Origin: Tsukamurella paurometabola
GTDB lineage: Bacteria; Actinomycetota; Actinomycetes; Mycobacteriales; Mycobacteriaceae
Length of the DNA: 64,000 bases
Reading direction: 5' to 3'
Assembly (NCBI RefSeq): GCF_900631615.1
Contig: NZ_LR131273.1
Span: 1,550,001 to 1,614,000 of the forward strand
The translations under genes and the position numbers were made by a program. This document shows, in pieces, positions 47,675 to 56,743 of the stretch (position 1 is the stretch's first letter; each line of letters opens with the position of its first letter). The notes below the pieces were generated by a model. It saw nothing but the letters and a program-made list of their open reading frames with translations, made no database searches and was not told the DNA's origin.

Positions 47675-48886
47675 TCAGAGGCGCTCGATGATGGTGGCGA
47701 TACCCATGCCGCCGCCGACGCACAGGGTCATCAGGCCGTAGCGGCCGCCGGTGCGCTCGAGGTTGTCGAGCACCGTCGAGACCAGCATCGCGCCGGTCGC
47801 GCCCAGGGGGTGGCCCAGCGCGATGGCACCGCCGAGGGGGTTGACCTGCTCGCGCTCGAGCTTCATGTCCTTCATCCACCGCAGCACGACGGACGCGAAC
47901 GCCTCGTTGAGCTCCCAGTGATCGATCTGCTCCTTGGTCAGGCCGGCCTTGGCCAGCACCTTCTCGGTGGCCGGCGTCGGGCCGGTGAGCATGATGGTGG
48001 GCTCCGAGCCGGTGACGGCGGTGGCGACGATGCGGCCGCGCGGGGTCAGGCCCGCCTTCGCGCCGCCCGCCTCGTTGCCGATCAGCAGCAGGGCGGCACC
48101 GTCGACGATGCCCGAGCTGTTGCCGCCCGTGTGGACGTGGTTGATCTTCGGCACGGTGTAGTACTTCTGCAGCGCGACGGCGTCGAAGCCGCCCATCTCG
48201 CCGATGCCGTCGAAGGCGGGGCGGAGCTTGCCGAGGCCCTCGAGGGTGGTGCCGGGGCGGCGGTGCTCGTCGTTGTCGAGCACGGTCAGGCCGTTGATGT
48301 CCTTGACCGGCACGACGGACTTGGCGAACCAGCCGTTGTCCCACGCGGCCGCGGCGTTGGCCTGCGACTGCACGGCGTACTGGTCGACGTCCTCGCGGGT
48401 GTAGCCGTCGATCGACGCGATGAGGTCGGCGCCGATGCCCTGCGGCACGAAGTAGGTGTCGTAGTTCGTGGTGACGTCCTGGTGCATGGCGCCGCCGTCG
48501 GAGCCGAGCGGCACGCGCGACATCGACTCCACGCCGCCGGCGAGCACCAGGTCGTCGCCCAGGCCCGCGGCGACCTTCTGCGCCGCCATGTTGGTGGCCT
48601 CGAGGCCCGAGGCGCAGAACCGGTTGATCTGCACCCCGGCGACGGTCTCGGGCAGGCCCGCGACGGTCGCGGCGGTGCGGGCGATGTCGCCGCCCTGCTC
48701 GCCGACGGGCGAGACGACACCGAGCACGATGTCGTCGATCGCGGCCGGATCCATCGTGGGGTAGCGGTGCTTGAGCTCGTCGATCAGGCCGACCACCAGG
48801 TCCAGCGGCTTGGTGGCGTGCAGGGCGCCGCCGCGCTGCTTGCCGCGCGGCGTGCGGATCGCCTCGTAGATGAATGCTTCGGGCAC
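47675..48886 (-). CDS. fadA: acetyl-CoA acyltransferase (thiolase), complex beta subunit
   Basis: A 403-residue thiolase with the nucleophilic Cys in [15 protein letters not shown] near residue 92, the His in [15 protein letters not shown] near 355 and the second Cys in [10 protein letters not shown] near 385. It cleaves 3-ketoacyl-CoA to acetyl-CoA. GTG 48886 follows GGAAGGAA. It pairs with fadB as in Rv0859-Rv0860 and faces fadD5 across a 110-base promoter region holding overlapping palindromes. Confidence 0.95.
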   Translation of the reverse strand: MPEAFIYEAIRTPRGKQRGGALHATKPLDLVVGLIDELKHRYPTMDPAAIDDIVLGVVSPVGEQGGDIARTAATVAGLPETVAGVQINRFCASGLEATNMAAQKVAAGLGDDLVLAGGVESMSRVPLGSDGGAMHQDVTTNYDTYFVPQGIGADLIASIDGYTREDVDQYAVQSQANAAAAWDNGWFAKSVVPVKDINGLTVLDNDEHRRPGTTLEGLGKLRPAFDGIGEMGGFDAVALQKYYTVPKINHVHTGGNSSGIVDGAALLLIGNEAGGAKAGLTPRGRIVATAVTGSEPTIMLTGPTPATEKVLAKAGLTKEQIDHWELNEAFASVVLRWMKDMKLEREQVNPLGGAIALGHPLGATGAMLVSTVLDNLERTGGRYGLMTLCVGGGMGIATIIERL

Positions 48887-48968
48887 GGTGTTCCTTCCAT
48901 GTGTGCTGTCTCGGGGAATGTCACAAGTGAATCACTATTCTTTAACTTTGCGCGATTCGGCTCCCGTC

Positions 48969-48984
48969 GAACATGTTCTAGAAC
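48969..48984. promoter_or_regulatory. overlapping palindromes in the fadA-fadD5 promoter
   Basis: GAACATGTTC (48969-48978) and GTTCTAGAAC (48975-48984) overlap by four bases. The first, with its flanks, fits the mycobacterial KstR-type pattern T..AAC..GTT..A. On the plus strand, CACAAT seven bases before the fadD5 ATG could be a -10 box of a leaderless mRNA. Confidence 0.5.
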
Positions 48985-48996
48985 ACAATCCCATAC

Positions 48997-50580
48997 ATGA
49001 CGTCTCTTGAGAACATCGCCTGGTTCCCGCGGACCGAGGAACCCCGCAGCTCCCAGCGCAACACCTGGAACAACAGCGTGCGCAACCACGCGGTGATGCG
49101 CGGCGACAAGGTGGCACTGCGGTACCTGGACCGGCAGGTCACGTGGGCGGGGCTCGCCGAGCGGATCGGGGCGTTCGCGGGCGCGCTGCGCGAGCGCGGC
49201 ATCTCCGCCGGCGACCGGGTGCTGATCCTGGGACTGAACCGCATCGAGTACGTCGAGGCCGCGCTGGGCGTCACGGCCCTCGGCGCCATCGCCGTCCCCG
49301 TGAACTTCCGCATGGCGCCGCCCGAGGTGGCCTACCTGGTGCAGGACACGATGTGCAGCGCCGTGATCTACGAGGCGCCGTTCGACCCGCTGGTCGCGGG
49401 CGTCGCGGCCGCGGGGGCCGACTTCGGGCTCCGCATCCGGTTCGACGGGGCCGACGAGGCCGCCGGCGCACTGGGGTACGAGGACCTGGTGGCGGAGGGC
49501 CACCCCGATCCGCATGTCGACGTCCCGGAGGATTCCCCGGCCCTCATCATGTACACCTCGGGCACGACGGGCCGCCCGAAGGGCGCAGTGCTCACGCACG
49601 TGAATATGGCCGCGCAGGGCTGGAACAACCTGGTCGCGCCGGGCGTCGTCGACCCCGACGCGGTGGGTGCGGTCGCCGTGCCCCTGTTCCACATCGCCGG
49701 CTTCGGCGTGCTCGCCACCGCCTTCCTGCAGGGCCTGACCTCGGTGATCTTCCCGCTCGGCGCCTTCGACCCGGGGCAGACGCTGGACTCCCTGGAGCGC
49801 GAGGGCATCACCAGCATGTTCATGGTGCCGATGCAGTGGCAGCTGGCCGTGGCCGAGCAGAAGGCCAGGCCGCGGAACCTCAAGCTCAAGTTCGTGTGGT
49901 GGGGCGCCGCGCCGGCCAGCGAGACCCTGCTCCGGGATCTCATGGACACCTTCCCCGACGCCGAGATCTGCGCCGTCTTCGGCCAGACCGAGATGTCGCC
50001 GGTCACCTGCGCGCTCTCCGGTGCCGACACGCTGCGCAAGGTCGGCTCCGTCGGCAAGGTGGTGCGCACCGTCGCTGCCCGGGTGATCGACTCCGAGGGC
50101 AACGACGTGCCGCGCGGCGAGGTGGGCGAGATCGTCTACCGCGGGCCCAACATGATGTCGGGCTACTGGAACAACCTCGAGGCGACGAGGGAGGCCTTCC
50201 ACGGCGGCTGGTTCCACTCGGGCGACCTGGTGCGCATGGACGAGGAGGGCTTCGTCTACGTCATCGACCGCGCCAAGGACATGATCATCTCGGGTGGCGA
50301 GAACATCTACTCGGTCGAGGTGGAGAACGCCGTCGCGGCGCATCCGGACGTCACCGAGGTCGCCGTGATCGGCAGGCCGGACGAGCGGTTCGGCGAGGCC
50401 GTCGTCGCGGTCGTGCAGCTGCGCGACGGTGCCGAGCTCACCGTCGAGTCGCTGTCGGAGTTCCTCAACGACCACATCGCCCGCTACAAGCATCCGCGTC
50501 ACGTCGTCGTCATCGATGCGCTGCCGCGCAATCCCACGGGCAAGGTCACCAAGCCGGTCCTGCGCCGGCAGTTCGGCTGA
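48997..50580 (+). CDS. fadD5: fatty-acyl-CoA ligase (FadD5 type)
   Basis: A 527-residue adenylate-forming enzyme activating fatty acids to acyl-CoA. The AMP-binding motif is YTSGTTGRPKGAV near 186; GQTEMSPVTCAL, SGDLVRMDEEG and the final Lys motif GKVTKPVLRRQF are present. The sequence pattern throughout follows Mycobacterium tuberculosis FadD5 (Rv0166), which heads the mce1 locus and is used for recycled cell-wall fatty acids. Here it is apart from mce but in the same region. ATG 48997 appears leaderless. Confidence 0.92.
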   Translation: MTSLENIAWFPRTEEPRSSQRNTWNNSVRNHAVMRGDKVALRYLDRQVTWAGLAERIGAFAGALRERGISAGDRVLILGLNRIEYVEAALGVTALGAIAVPVNFRMAPPEVAYLVQDTMCSAVIYEAPFDPLVAGVAAAGADFGLRIRFDGADEAAGALGYEDLVAEGHPDPHVDVPEDSPALIMYTSGTTGRPKGAVLTHVNMAAQGWNNLVAPGVVDPDAVGAVAVPLFHIAGFGVLATAFLQGLTSVIFPLGAFDPGQTLDSLEREGITSMFMVPMQWQLAVAEQKARPRNLKLKFVWWGAAPASETLLRDLMDTFPDAEICAVFGQTEMSPVTCALSGADTLRKVGSVGKVVRTVAARVIDSEGNDVPRGEVGEIVYRGPNMMSGYWNNLEATREAFHGGWFHSGDLVRMDEEGFVYVIDRAKDMIISGGENIYSVEVENAVAAHPDVTEVAVIGRPDERFGEAVVAVVQLRDGAELTVESLSEFLNDHIARYKHPRHVVVIDALPRNPTGKVTKPVLRRQFG

Positions 50581-50635
50581 CGGTCGCCGCCCGGTGCGCA
50601 GCGCCGCTGCGGCCCCCGCGCCTATCCTCGAGCCC

Positions 50636-51205
50636 GTGAAGGCGCAGCTCACGGATCTCGCCCGGATAGTGCCGCCACCCGCGGGGTCACCCGCGGTGGA
50701 TCGCGACTGGCCGGCGATCGAACGACGGCTCGGCCCGCTGCCGGCCGACTACAAGCTGTTCATCGACGTCTACGGCGCGGGCCGCTTCTGGGGCGGCGAG
50801 CTCGGCATCGCGCCGCCGGAGTGGATCGCCGCCGCCAGGGATCGGCCGGCGCAGGGAACCATCGGCTTCCTGCGGGGCGAGGCGGACGCGCGGTCGGACC
50901 ACGTCGCCGTGGCCGGTCGCGGCTCGGCCGACGAGATCTACGGGCGTGCGTGCGACGACTATCTCGTCTTCGGCGTCTCCGGCTGCGGCCAGAGCCTGCT
51001 GTGGCGCACGAACTCCGCCGATCCCGACCGTTGGCCGGTCGTCGCCACGAACGGTGCAGGGATCGACGTCGACGGTGACGGCATGATCAGTTATCTCGTC
51101 GGCCTGCTGGGCGGGACGGTCCCGAGCGCCGCGTTCGACGAGGACTGGCTCCACGACGTCATGGAGCTGCATCCGGACGAGCCCTACGTGCGGGTGGAGC
51201 GGTAG
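50636..51205 (+). CDS. SMI1/KNR4 (SUKH) domain protein
   Basis: A 189-residue protein with the SUKH fold signature WPAIERRLGPLPADYKLFID near the start and the late SYLVGLLGG. SUKH proteins are often immunity proteins for polymorphic toxins, but stand-alone versions are common. GTG 50636 lies seven bases after TATCCT, again a leaderless arrangement. No toxin gene is adjacent. Confidence 0.75.
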   Translation: MKAQLTDLARIVPPPAGSPAVDRDWPAIERRLGPLPADYKLFIDVYGAGRFWGGELGIAPPEWIAAARDRPAQGTIGFLRGEADARSDHVAVAGRGSADEIYGRACDDYLVFGVSGCGQSLLWRTNSADPDRWPVVATNGAGIDVDGDGMISYLVGLLGGTVPSAAFDEDWLHDVMELHPDEPYVRVER

Positions 51206-51243
51206 CTCCGCGCGCTGTCCGGCGACTCGGACGAGCCGGCGAC

Positions 51244-52188
51244 TCAGACCAGCCGGCGGCCGAACCGGGCGCGCAGGCGGAGGTCGGCGAGGAGCAGCTG
51301 GAACGGCAGGCGCCGCAGGGCGAGCGGGATGAACCGGTTGCCGAACGCGATCAGCCGCCAGAACGCGTCGAAGCGGCGTTGATCGCGTGCGGTCCACTCG
51401 ATCTCCATGGCCTCCCGGAACCGCGGCGCGAGGAAGCCCGCCGTGAGGAATCGGTTGGCGGCCTTCACCGGGCCCGGCAGGGGGCCGACGAACGTGAGGT
51501 CCACCAGCTGCCGCAGGTAGCTGCGGGACTCATCGTCGGGATCGATCCGCTTGGCGCACAGCTCGACCCATGTGGCATCGAACTCCTCCGGTGTCGCGGG
51601 CCAGAGTTCGGCCGGCACCTGCAGTGTGGTGCCGAGCGGCGCGGCGTCGCGGTAGAACAGCGCGCGCTGTTCGCGATTCATGCGGCCGCGAAGTAGTTGG
51701 TGCGTGTCCTCGTAGCCGATGTACAGGCACATCGCGACCCACAGCTGCAGGCCGCGGTCCATGGCGTTGTACTTCACCGGGCTGGACGCGGTGCTGCGGA
51801 CCTGCCGGTGTGCGGTGTTGACGGCCGCGCGGTAGCGGGCCTTGTCCTCCGGCGTGCCGAGCACGGCCACCGCGAGGTAGCTGATGGTGGTGCGGGTGCG
51901 CTTGACGGGGTGCTTGTAGAGCGAGCCGGAGTCGACGGGAGACTCCATCACCCCGTAGGCGACGGGCCTGTTGACCAGCTGCATGATGACGTTCGCGGCG
52001 CCCGCGGCGAGGGAGGCGATGTCCATCGCGTCGGCGAGGGTGGTGAGGACGTGCGCGGGCCGCGCGGGCGTGGAGACCGTGATCCGGTATCCCTCCGCGA
52101 CCGGGTCGACGGTGCGGGCCGGGGGCGACGACGGTGCCGCGGCCGCGGCGGCCGCGGTCGTGACGTTCGGCTCGGCGCTCGTGGTCAT
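51244..52188 (-). CDS. MpaB-family (DUF2236) oxygenase
   Basis: A 314-residue protein of the DUF2236 group, heme-dependent oxygenase-like proteins related to MpaB and latex-clearing protein. Characteristic elements are the helix with TISYLAVAVLGTPEDKARYR, the heme-region His in NTAHRQVRS, and an AMDRGLQLWVAMCLYIGYED helix. A disordered Ala/Pro-rich start may be cytosolic. It is divergent from the Mce3R-like gene and shares a palindrome with it. Substrate (a lipid or isoprenoid alkene) is inferred from the family. Confidence 0.83.
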   Translation of the reverse strand: MTTSAEPNVTTAAAAAAAPSSPPARTVDPVAEGYRITVSTPARPAHVLTTLADAMDIASLAAGAANVIMQLVNRPVAYGVMESPVDSGSLYKHPVKRTRTTISYLAVAVLGTPEDKARYRAAVNTAHRQVRSTASSPVKYNAMDRGLQLWVAMCLYIGYEDTHQLLRGRMNREQRALFYRDAAPLGTTLQVPAELWPATPEEFDATWVELCAKRIDPDDESRSYLRQLVDLTFVGPLPGPVKAANRFLTAGFLAPRFREAMEIEWTARDQRRFDAFWRLIAFGNRFIPLALRRLPFQLLLADLRLRARFGRRLV

Positions 52189-52218
52189 GCGCGTCCTCCC
52201 AGTTGTTCCACCGAATCG

Positions 52219-52238
52219 GTGTGTGAATGTTCACTTAC
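52219..52238. promoter_or_regulatory. palindromic site between MpaB gene and Mce3R-like gene
   Basis: GTGAA-TG-TTCAC (52223-52234) is a perfect inverted repeat. In its wider context it shares the core GAATGTTCnCT with the mce-promoter site at 63879-63897. It is a natural autoregulatory operator for the adjacent double TetR protein. Confidence 0.5.
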
Positions 52239-52316
52239 TTATACTGTTGACGGTACACCGCGGACGGGCTGCGGTCAGGCAGTACTCTCGATGCGGACGG
52301 TGGAAGAGGAGTAGAC

Positions 52317-53501
52317 GTGACCCAGGCGCGGCGGAAGCGGCCCAAGGACCGGCGCGAGCAGATCGCGCGGGTCGCCGCTGAGGATTTCTCCCGGCGCGGC
52401 TACCACGGGGTGGGGATCGAGGAGATCGCCGCGTCGCTCGACATCAGCGGCCCGGCCGTCTATCGGCACTTCCCCAACAAGTACGCGCTGCTCGAGCACG
52501 CCATCACGTCGGCCTCCGACGCGCTGTGCAACGCCGTCGACGAGGCGGCCGCGGCCACGGCGGGGCAGGAGCCGGCGGCCCGGGTGGACGCGATCATCGA
52601 CGCCGCGCTGCGGGTCTCGTTCGAGCGCCGCAACACCGGCGGCCTGTTCCGCTGGGAGCAGCGGCTTCTCGAGGGCGAGGATCGGGCGCGGATCCGCCGG
52701 CAGCTCACGGAGATGATCGGCACCGTCGCCGATGCCGCCGAGCCCGCGCTCCCCGGCGTGGCGCGGGCCGAGATCGAGTTGCGCAGCGTGGCCCTGATCA
52801 GCGTGACCGGCAGCGTCACCGCGCACCGCACCGTCCTCGCGCAGAAGCGCGCCGAGGCCGTGCTCGGGGCAGCGGCGCGACGGGAACTGGCGCTGCCCGC
52901 ACCGCCGGTGCCGTACGCCGTCGCACCCCCGGCCGAACCCACCCCCGACGCGGGCCGCCAGGAACAGGTGCTGGTCGAGGCGATCGAGCAGATCTTCCAG
53001 CACGGCTTCCACAACGTGAGCATGGGGCAGATCGGGCGGGCGGCGGGGATCGTGCCGTCGGGCATGTACCGCTACTTCCCGAGCAAGGCGGGCATCCTCG
53101 TGAGCGCCCTCGACCAGGCCGCGCAGGCCGTGGCCGAGGCGATCGCCGAGGTGTCCACGACGGTGCCGGACCCCGTCGCGCGCCTCGCGGCGCTCGCGCA
53201 GGCCTACGTCCAGCTCTCCTTCCTGCGGTCGAAGCTGATGACCGTCTACTTCCGAGAGATCGGCAACGTCCCCGATGCGGATCGCAGCCGCCTCGCCGGC
53301 GTCCAACGCACCAACATCGCCGCCTTCGCGGATGCGGTCGTCGCCGTGCGCCCGGAGCTCAGCGCCGCGGAGGCCACGTTCCTCGTGCACGCCGCCTTCG
53401 CCGTGGTCTTCGACGTGGGCCGCACCCGCCGCTTCGACCCGGACCCGGCCTTCCAGGCGGAGGTCTACGCGCTGGTCTGCGCGGTGCTCTTCGGGGCCTG
53501 A
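52317..53501 (+). CDS. Mce3R-like regulator with two TetR domains
   Basis: A 394-residue protein made of two successive TetR units. The first helix-turn-helix is IEEIAASLDISGPAVYRHFP at about residue 40, the second MGQIGRAAGIVPSGMYRYFP at about 235, each followed by its ligand-binding helical domain. Tandem TetR proteins are rare. The known mycobacterial example, Mce3R (Rv1963c), is about the same length and represses mce3 and lipid/redox genes. GTG 52317 has AGGAG six bases upstream. It lies between two MpaB genes and next to the mce operon, so control of these is likely. Confidence 0.85.
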   Translation: MTQARRKRPKDRREQIARVAAEDFSRRGYHGVGIEEIAASLDISGPAVYRHFPNKYALLEHAITSASDALCNAVDEAAAATAGQEPAARVDAIIDAALRVSFERRNTGGLFRWEQRLLEGEDRARIRRQLTEMIGTVADAAEPALPGVARAEIELRSVALISVTGSVTAHRTVLAQKRAEAVLGAAARRELALPAPPVPYAVAPPAEPTPDAGRQEQVLVEAIEQIFQHGFHNVSMGQIGRAAGIVPSGMYRYFPSKAGILVSALDQAAQAVAEAIAEVSTTVPDPVARLAALAQAYVQLSFLRSKLMTVYFREIGNVPDADRSRLAGVQRTNIAAFADAVVAVRPELSAAEATFLVHAAFAVVFDVGRTRRFDPDPAFQAEVYALVCAVLFGA

Positions 53502-53503
53502 TC

Positions 53504-53547
53504 CGCGGCCCTCGCGCGGCGATCGCCCGACGGTGCGCCGGCCGCGG
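53504..53547. terminator. inverted repeat between convergent genes
   Basis: Arms CCGCGGCC (53504-53511) and GGCCGCGG (53540-53547) with a 28-base loop lie in the 55-base gap between the Mce3R-like gene and the last gene of the mce operon. The stem is short for the loop, so this is only a candidate bidirectional terminator. Confidence 0.4.
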
Positions 53548-53556
53548 CGAACCGGA

Positions 53557-54471
53557 TCAGACGAGGGGTTTGCCCGCACGCCTCCGCAGCCGCAGGTCCA
53601 CCATCAGCGACCGGGTCGGCCCGAACCGGAGGAACCGCGGGATGAAGCGGTTGACGAACGCCACGAACGCGAAGAGGTTGTCGAACCGGCGCTGGTCGGC
53701 GGCCGTCCAGGCCACGTGCATCTGCTCCCGGAAGTACGGTGCGAGGAACCCGGCGGTGAGGAACTTCAGCAGCCCGCCGAAGACGAGACGCATCGGCCGG
53801 TTGATCATCCGCAGGTGCAGCAGGTCGTCGAGGTACGCCGCGACCGGCTCGTCGAGGCGGGTCTCGGCGCACGCGCGCACCCAGTACTCGTCGAAGTCGG
53901 CGCGCGTGGCGGGCCACATGTCGCGCGGCACCTGGAGCGTGGTGCCGAGCGTTGCGCACGACTGGTAGAAGCTCTCGGCGTGATTCGCGGGGAGGCGGCC
54001 GTTGAGCATCTGGTACGTGTCCTCGAATCCGACGAAGAGGCACGCCGCGACCCAGAGCTGGAGGTCGCGGTCGAAGGCGTTGTACTTCACCGCCGCTCCC
54101 GGCTGTGACTTCACCTGTCGGTGCGCGGCGTTGACCGCCTCCCGGTAGGCCTCCTTCTCGCCGTCGGTGCCGAGGATCGCGACCGCGAGGTACTGGGTGG
54201 TGGTGCGTGCCCGCTTCCACGGGCGTTTCATCAGCGCACCGCTCTCCACCGTGGACTCCACGACGCCGTGCCCGACGCCCGGGCGCATCATCTGCATGGC
54301 GACGTTCGCGGCCGCGCCGGCGAAGCCCCAGAAGTCGAGCGCGTCCGTGACCGCGAGGTCGCGCGTCGTGTACCGGCGGTGCACGCCGGGGATCGGGATG
54401 CGCACCCGGTCGAGTGTCAGGTCCGGATCACCCTGTCCCGGTGCCGGTTCGGTGGGAGTCGGTCGTGCCAC
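53557..54471 (-). CDS. MpaB-family (DUF2236) oxygenase at end of mce operon
   Basis: A 304-residue DUF2236 protein paralogous to the one at 51244-52188, with TTQYLAVAILGTDGEKEAYR, NAAHRQVKSQ and FDRDLQLWVAACLFVGFED in the same order. It starts ten bases after the last small membrane-protein gene, on the same strand as mce, so it is the terminal gene of that operon. It may oxidise the lipid that the Mce system imports. This is an inference from context. Confidence 0.83.
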   Translation of the reverse strand: MARPTPTEPAPGQGDPDLTLDRVRIPIPGVHRRYTTRDLAVTDALDFWGFAGAAANVAMQMMRPGVGHGVVESTVESGALMKRPWKRARTTTQYLAVAILGTDGEKEAYREAVNAAHRQVKSQPGAAVKYNAFDRDLQLWVAACLFVGFEDTYQMLNGRLPANHAESFYQSCATLGTTLQVPRDMWPATRADFDEYWVRACAETRLDEPVAAYLDDLLHLRMINRPMRLVFGGLLKFLTAGFLAPYFREQMHVAWTAADQRRFDNLFAFVAFVNRFIPRFLRFGPTRSLMVDLRLRRRAGKPLV

Positions 54472-54481
54472 TGCGCTGTCC

Positions 54482-54676
54482 TTACTGCGTCGGGGGAAGG
54501 GTCTCGAGGTACTGGTACAGCAGGACCAGTCCGGTCACCGCGGCGCCGATGCCCGCGACGGCGAGGACGATCGCTCCCAGCCAGGCGGCGATCCGGACGA
54601 TCACGGGCACCTGCTGCCGGCCGCCGAGGATCTTCACGTACTGGACCAGGACATCGATAATCCGCACCAGTGCCAT
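54482..54676 (-). CDS. 64-residue membrane protein of mce operon
   Basis: A small protein with an amphipathic N-terminus (RIIDVLVQYVKILGG) and one long hydrophobic helix (AWLGAIVLAVAGIGAAVTGL), then a short YLETLPPTQ tail. The ATG overlaps the stop of the preceding small gene as TGATG. Operon position and coupling support it as real. No family recognised; it could be an accessory subunit of the Mce complex. Confidence 0.6.
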   Translation of the reverse strand: MALVRIIDVLVQYVKILGGRQQVPVIVRIAAWLGAIVLAVAGIGAAVTGLVLLYQYLETLPPTQ

Positions 54677-54891
54677 CACTGCATCGTCACGTTCGCGAAG
54701 AGGAGCACCGGCCAACAGACGACGGCCCCGAGGAAGGAGACGATCCGGTCGATCCCGCTGAGATCGCCGAGGTGGTCCATGTGGGTCAGCGACCAGATCA
54801 GCCCGACGATCCCGTACGGGATGGCGATCAGGATCAGGAGGCCGAGGAACTCCGAGACCCGCATCTCGTAGTCGAGGAAGCGCTGCACCAT
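54676..54891 (-). CDS. 71-residue two-helix membrane protein of mce operon
   Basis: A small protein with two predicted membrane helices (FLGLLILIAIPYGIVGLIW; IVSFLGAVVCWPVLLFA) joined by a short acidic loop (HMDHLGDLSGID). A GGAAGGGA site precedes the ATG at 54891. It follows the Mam gene by 21 bases and is coupled to the next small gene. A partner of the Mce transporter is the simplest guess. Confidence 0.6.
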   Translation of the reverse strand: MVQRFLDYEMRVSEFLGLLILIAIPYGIVGLIWSLTHMDHLGDLSGIDRIVSFLGAVVCWPVLLFANVTMQ

Positions 54892-54912
54892 CGTTCGTCC
54901 CTTCCGTGGGCG

Positions 54913-55764
54913 TCAGTTGGGGGTGCCCGACGGTGCGGGCAGCTCGGGCATGGTCGGGGTGGCGGGGGCCGAGGGGTCCGCCGGTGGGTTCGCCGAGGGG
55001 CTCGCCGACGGTGCGGTCGAGGGGATGCCGCCGATGCTGCGGAGCACGGATTCGGGGTTCGCCGGATCGCCGGCCTCGGTGATGACCCAGTCGCGGTTGC
55101 GGTCGAGGCCCACCGAGTAGACGTTGGTGACGGTGGATCCCGCGGGATCCTGGATGTTGGTGGTGGAGACGTTGACGGCGACCCGCACCTGGTAGATGCC
55201 GTTCACCTCGGACGTGGTCTTGGCCAGGGCGGCCCGGCCCGTGGCGGTGAACCGCAGTGGAGTGACCACCTCCCGCACGACCTCGATGATCGAGTCGTAC
55301 TTCTTCGCCAGCTCCGGGGTCGTGCCCTCCTTGATGCCGTTGGCCCACGGCGTCAGGTCCCGGTAGTCGAACGTCGCTGCCCGCACGGCGTAGTCCGAGG
55401 CGATCTGCTCGGCCCGCGCCCGGTCGGCCTGCTGCTGCCGCTCGTCGGCCAGCGTGCGGGTCTGCAGGTACAGCAGGACCGACACCGCGACGAGCGCGAG
55501 GACGACGATCGTGGCGAGGATCGTGCGCACCGTGCTCGCCGGTGCGCGCCGCGCGGGTTCGTCGTCCGCCGTCCGTGCACGGTCCGCCGTCCGCGCACGC
55601 GCGGTGCGGCGCGGGGCCTCCGCGGAGTCCCTGCGGGCCTTCGTCGCCGCGGCTTCGACGGTGGGCGCCGGCGAGCTGTCGGCGTCGGCGTCCCCGTCGG
55701 CCTGTGCGGCGGTGCTCGCGGCCTCGGGTGCGTCGGCCTCGTCGCCGGTGTGGTCCTGCGGCAT
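54913..55764 (-). CDS. Mce-associated membrane (Mam) protein
   Basis: A 283-residue protein with the standard Mam layout. It has a long charged Ala-rich cytoplasmic N-terminus, a single membrane helix at about 81-100, and a NTF2-like extracytoplasmic domain (ATFDYRDLTPWANGIKEGTT; VTNVYSVGLDRNRDWVITE). A Pro/Ser-rich tail follows. Mam proteins follow mceF in mycobacteria and stabilise Mce complexes. ATG 55764 follows GAGAGGA. It follows mceF in the same operon. Confidence 0.85.
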   Translation of the reverse strand: MPQDHTGDEADAPEAASTAAQADGDADADSSPAPTVEAAATKARRDSAEAPRRTARARTADRARTADDEPARRAPASTVRTILATIVVLALVAVSVLLYLQTRTLADERQQQADRARAEQIASDYAVRAATFDYRDLTPWANGIKEGTTPELAKKYDSIIEVVREVVTPLRFTATGRAALAKTTSEVNGIYQVRVAVNVSTTNIQDPAGSTVTNVYSVGLDRNRDWVITEAGDPANPESVLRSIGGIPSTAPSASPSANPPADPSAPATPTMPELPAPSGTPN

Positions 55765-55783
55765 GTGTTCCTCTCGGGGCGGG

Positions 55784-56743
55784 TCAGGGGCGGGGAAGGG
55801 TCAGGGTGACGCGGGCGGCACCGTCGGTGCCCGCGATCTGCAGGGCGTTCGACAGCAGTGCGCTCATGTCGATCTGCGGCACCGTGCGATTGAGCGCGGA
55901 GAAGATCGAGATGAACGGGCCGCCGGTGGTCGCGAGTGCGGGCAGGAGCTCGTCCAGGTACGGCCGCAGTCGTTGGAGGAAGGGGTTGATGGTGGTCACG
56001 AACGGCTCCGGCGCATCGAGCGTCATCACCATCCGCTGCACCTCCTGCACGGCGCTGAGCACCACTGCCGCGGTGTTCTCGAACTCGGCGCCCAGGCGGC
56101 GCACGGCCCCGGCGGTCCAGTCGAGGTCCGCGGAGTACACCTGGGTGTCGGCGAACATGCTGCGGATCGCGGGCATCCGGCTGAGCACCGTCGCGCTGAG
56201 CAACTGTCCGGCCCGGCTGAGCGTGGTGAGATCGTCGTCGCGCCCGGAAGTGGCCTGCCACGCCGTCTTCACGATGCGGCCGAGCGCACCGGTGTCCGCG
56301 GTGCGGTTCAGGGCCGCGAGGGCCTCGAAGACGTCGCTGACGGAGCGGGACTGCGTCACCGCGGTGGTGGGGATCTCGGCGCCGGTGGCGAAGACGGGGC
56401 CGCCCGAGGAGCGCGGCGCGAACTCCACGTAGGGCTCGCTGAGGGCACTGAGTTGCTCGATCGAGAGCGCGGAGTCCACGGGGATGCGGTACTCGGACGG
56501 GTACCGGAGGCTGATCCGAACCCCGGAGGTGGAGGGCTCGACGGCGGTGACGTCGCCGATCCGCACGCCGCGCAGGAGGATCGGGGAGCCCGCACTCAGT
56601 TGGCCGGTGTGCGCGAGCTTGACGGAGAGCGTCGTGTAGGTCACGCCCGGGCGCAGCCCCATGTAGCCGAACAGCAGGATGGACAGCCCGACAGCGAGCA
56701 CCACCGTGAACGTGACGGCGTTGGCCACCAGCTCCTTCCTCAT
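55784..56743 (-). CDS. mceF: MCE-family protein, sixth of operon
   Basis: A 319-residue protein with an N-terminal membrane anchor (VTFTVVLAVGLSILLFGYMG) and an MCE domain at about 35-115 (LRGVRIGDVTAVEPSTSGVR). A long helical region of the type that forms the tunnel of Mce complexes completes it. The ATG at 56743 overlaps the mceE stop as ATGA. Like its siblings it probably belongs to a hexameric lipid importer driven by MceG. Identification as F is by order in the operon. Confidence 0.9.
   Translation of the reverse strand: MRKELVANAVTFTVVLAVGLSILLFGYMGLRPGVTYTTLSVKLAHTGQLSAGSPILLRGVRIGDVTAVEPSTSGVRISLRYPSEYRIPVDSALSIEQLSALSEPYVEFAPRSSGGPVFATGAEIPTTAVTQSRSVSDVFEALAALNRTADTGALGRIVKTAWQATSGRDDDLTTLSRAGQLLSATVLSRMPAIRSMFADTQVYSADLDWTAGAVRRLGAEFENTAAVVLSAVQEVQRMVMTLDAPEPFVTTINPFLQRLRPYLDELLPALATTGGPFISIFSALNRTVPQIDMSALLSNALQIAGTDGAARVTLTLPRP

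Noticed and set aside
45914-49000. Very long open frame on the plus strand, opposite fadB and fadA
   Set aside because: It is a codon-bias shadow of two well-identified genes; its translation is Arg/Gly/His/Asp-rich without any domain. Many similar long antisense frames across the window were dismissed for the same reason.
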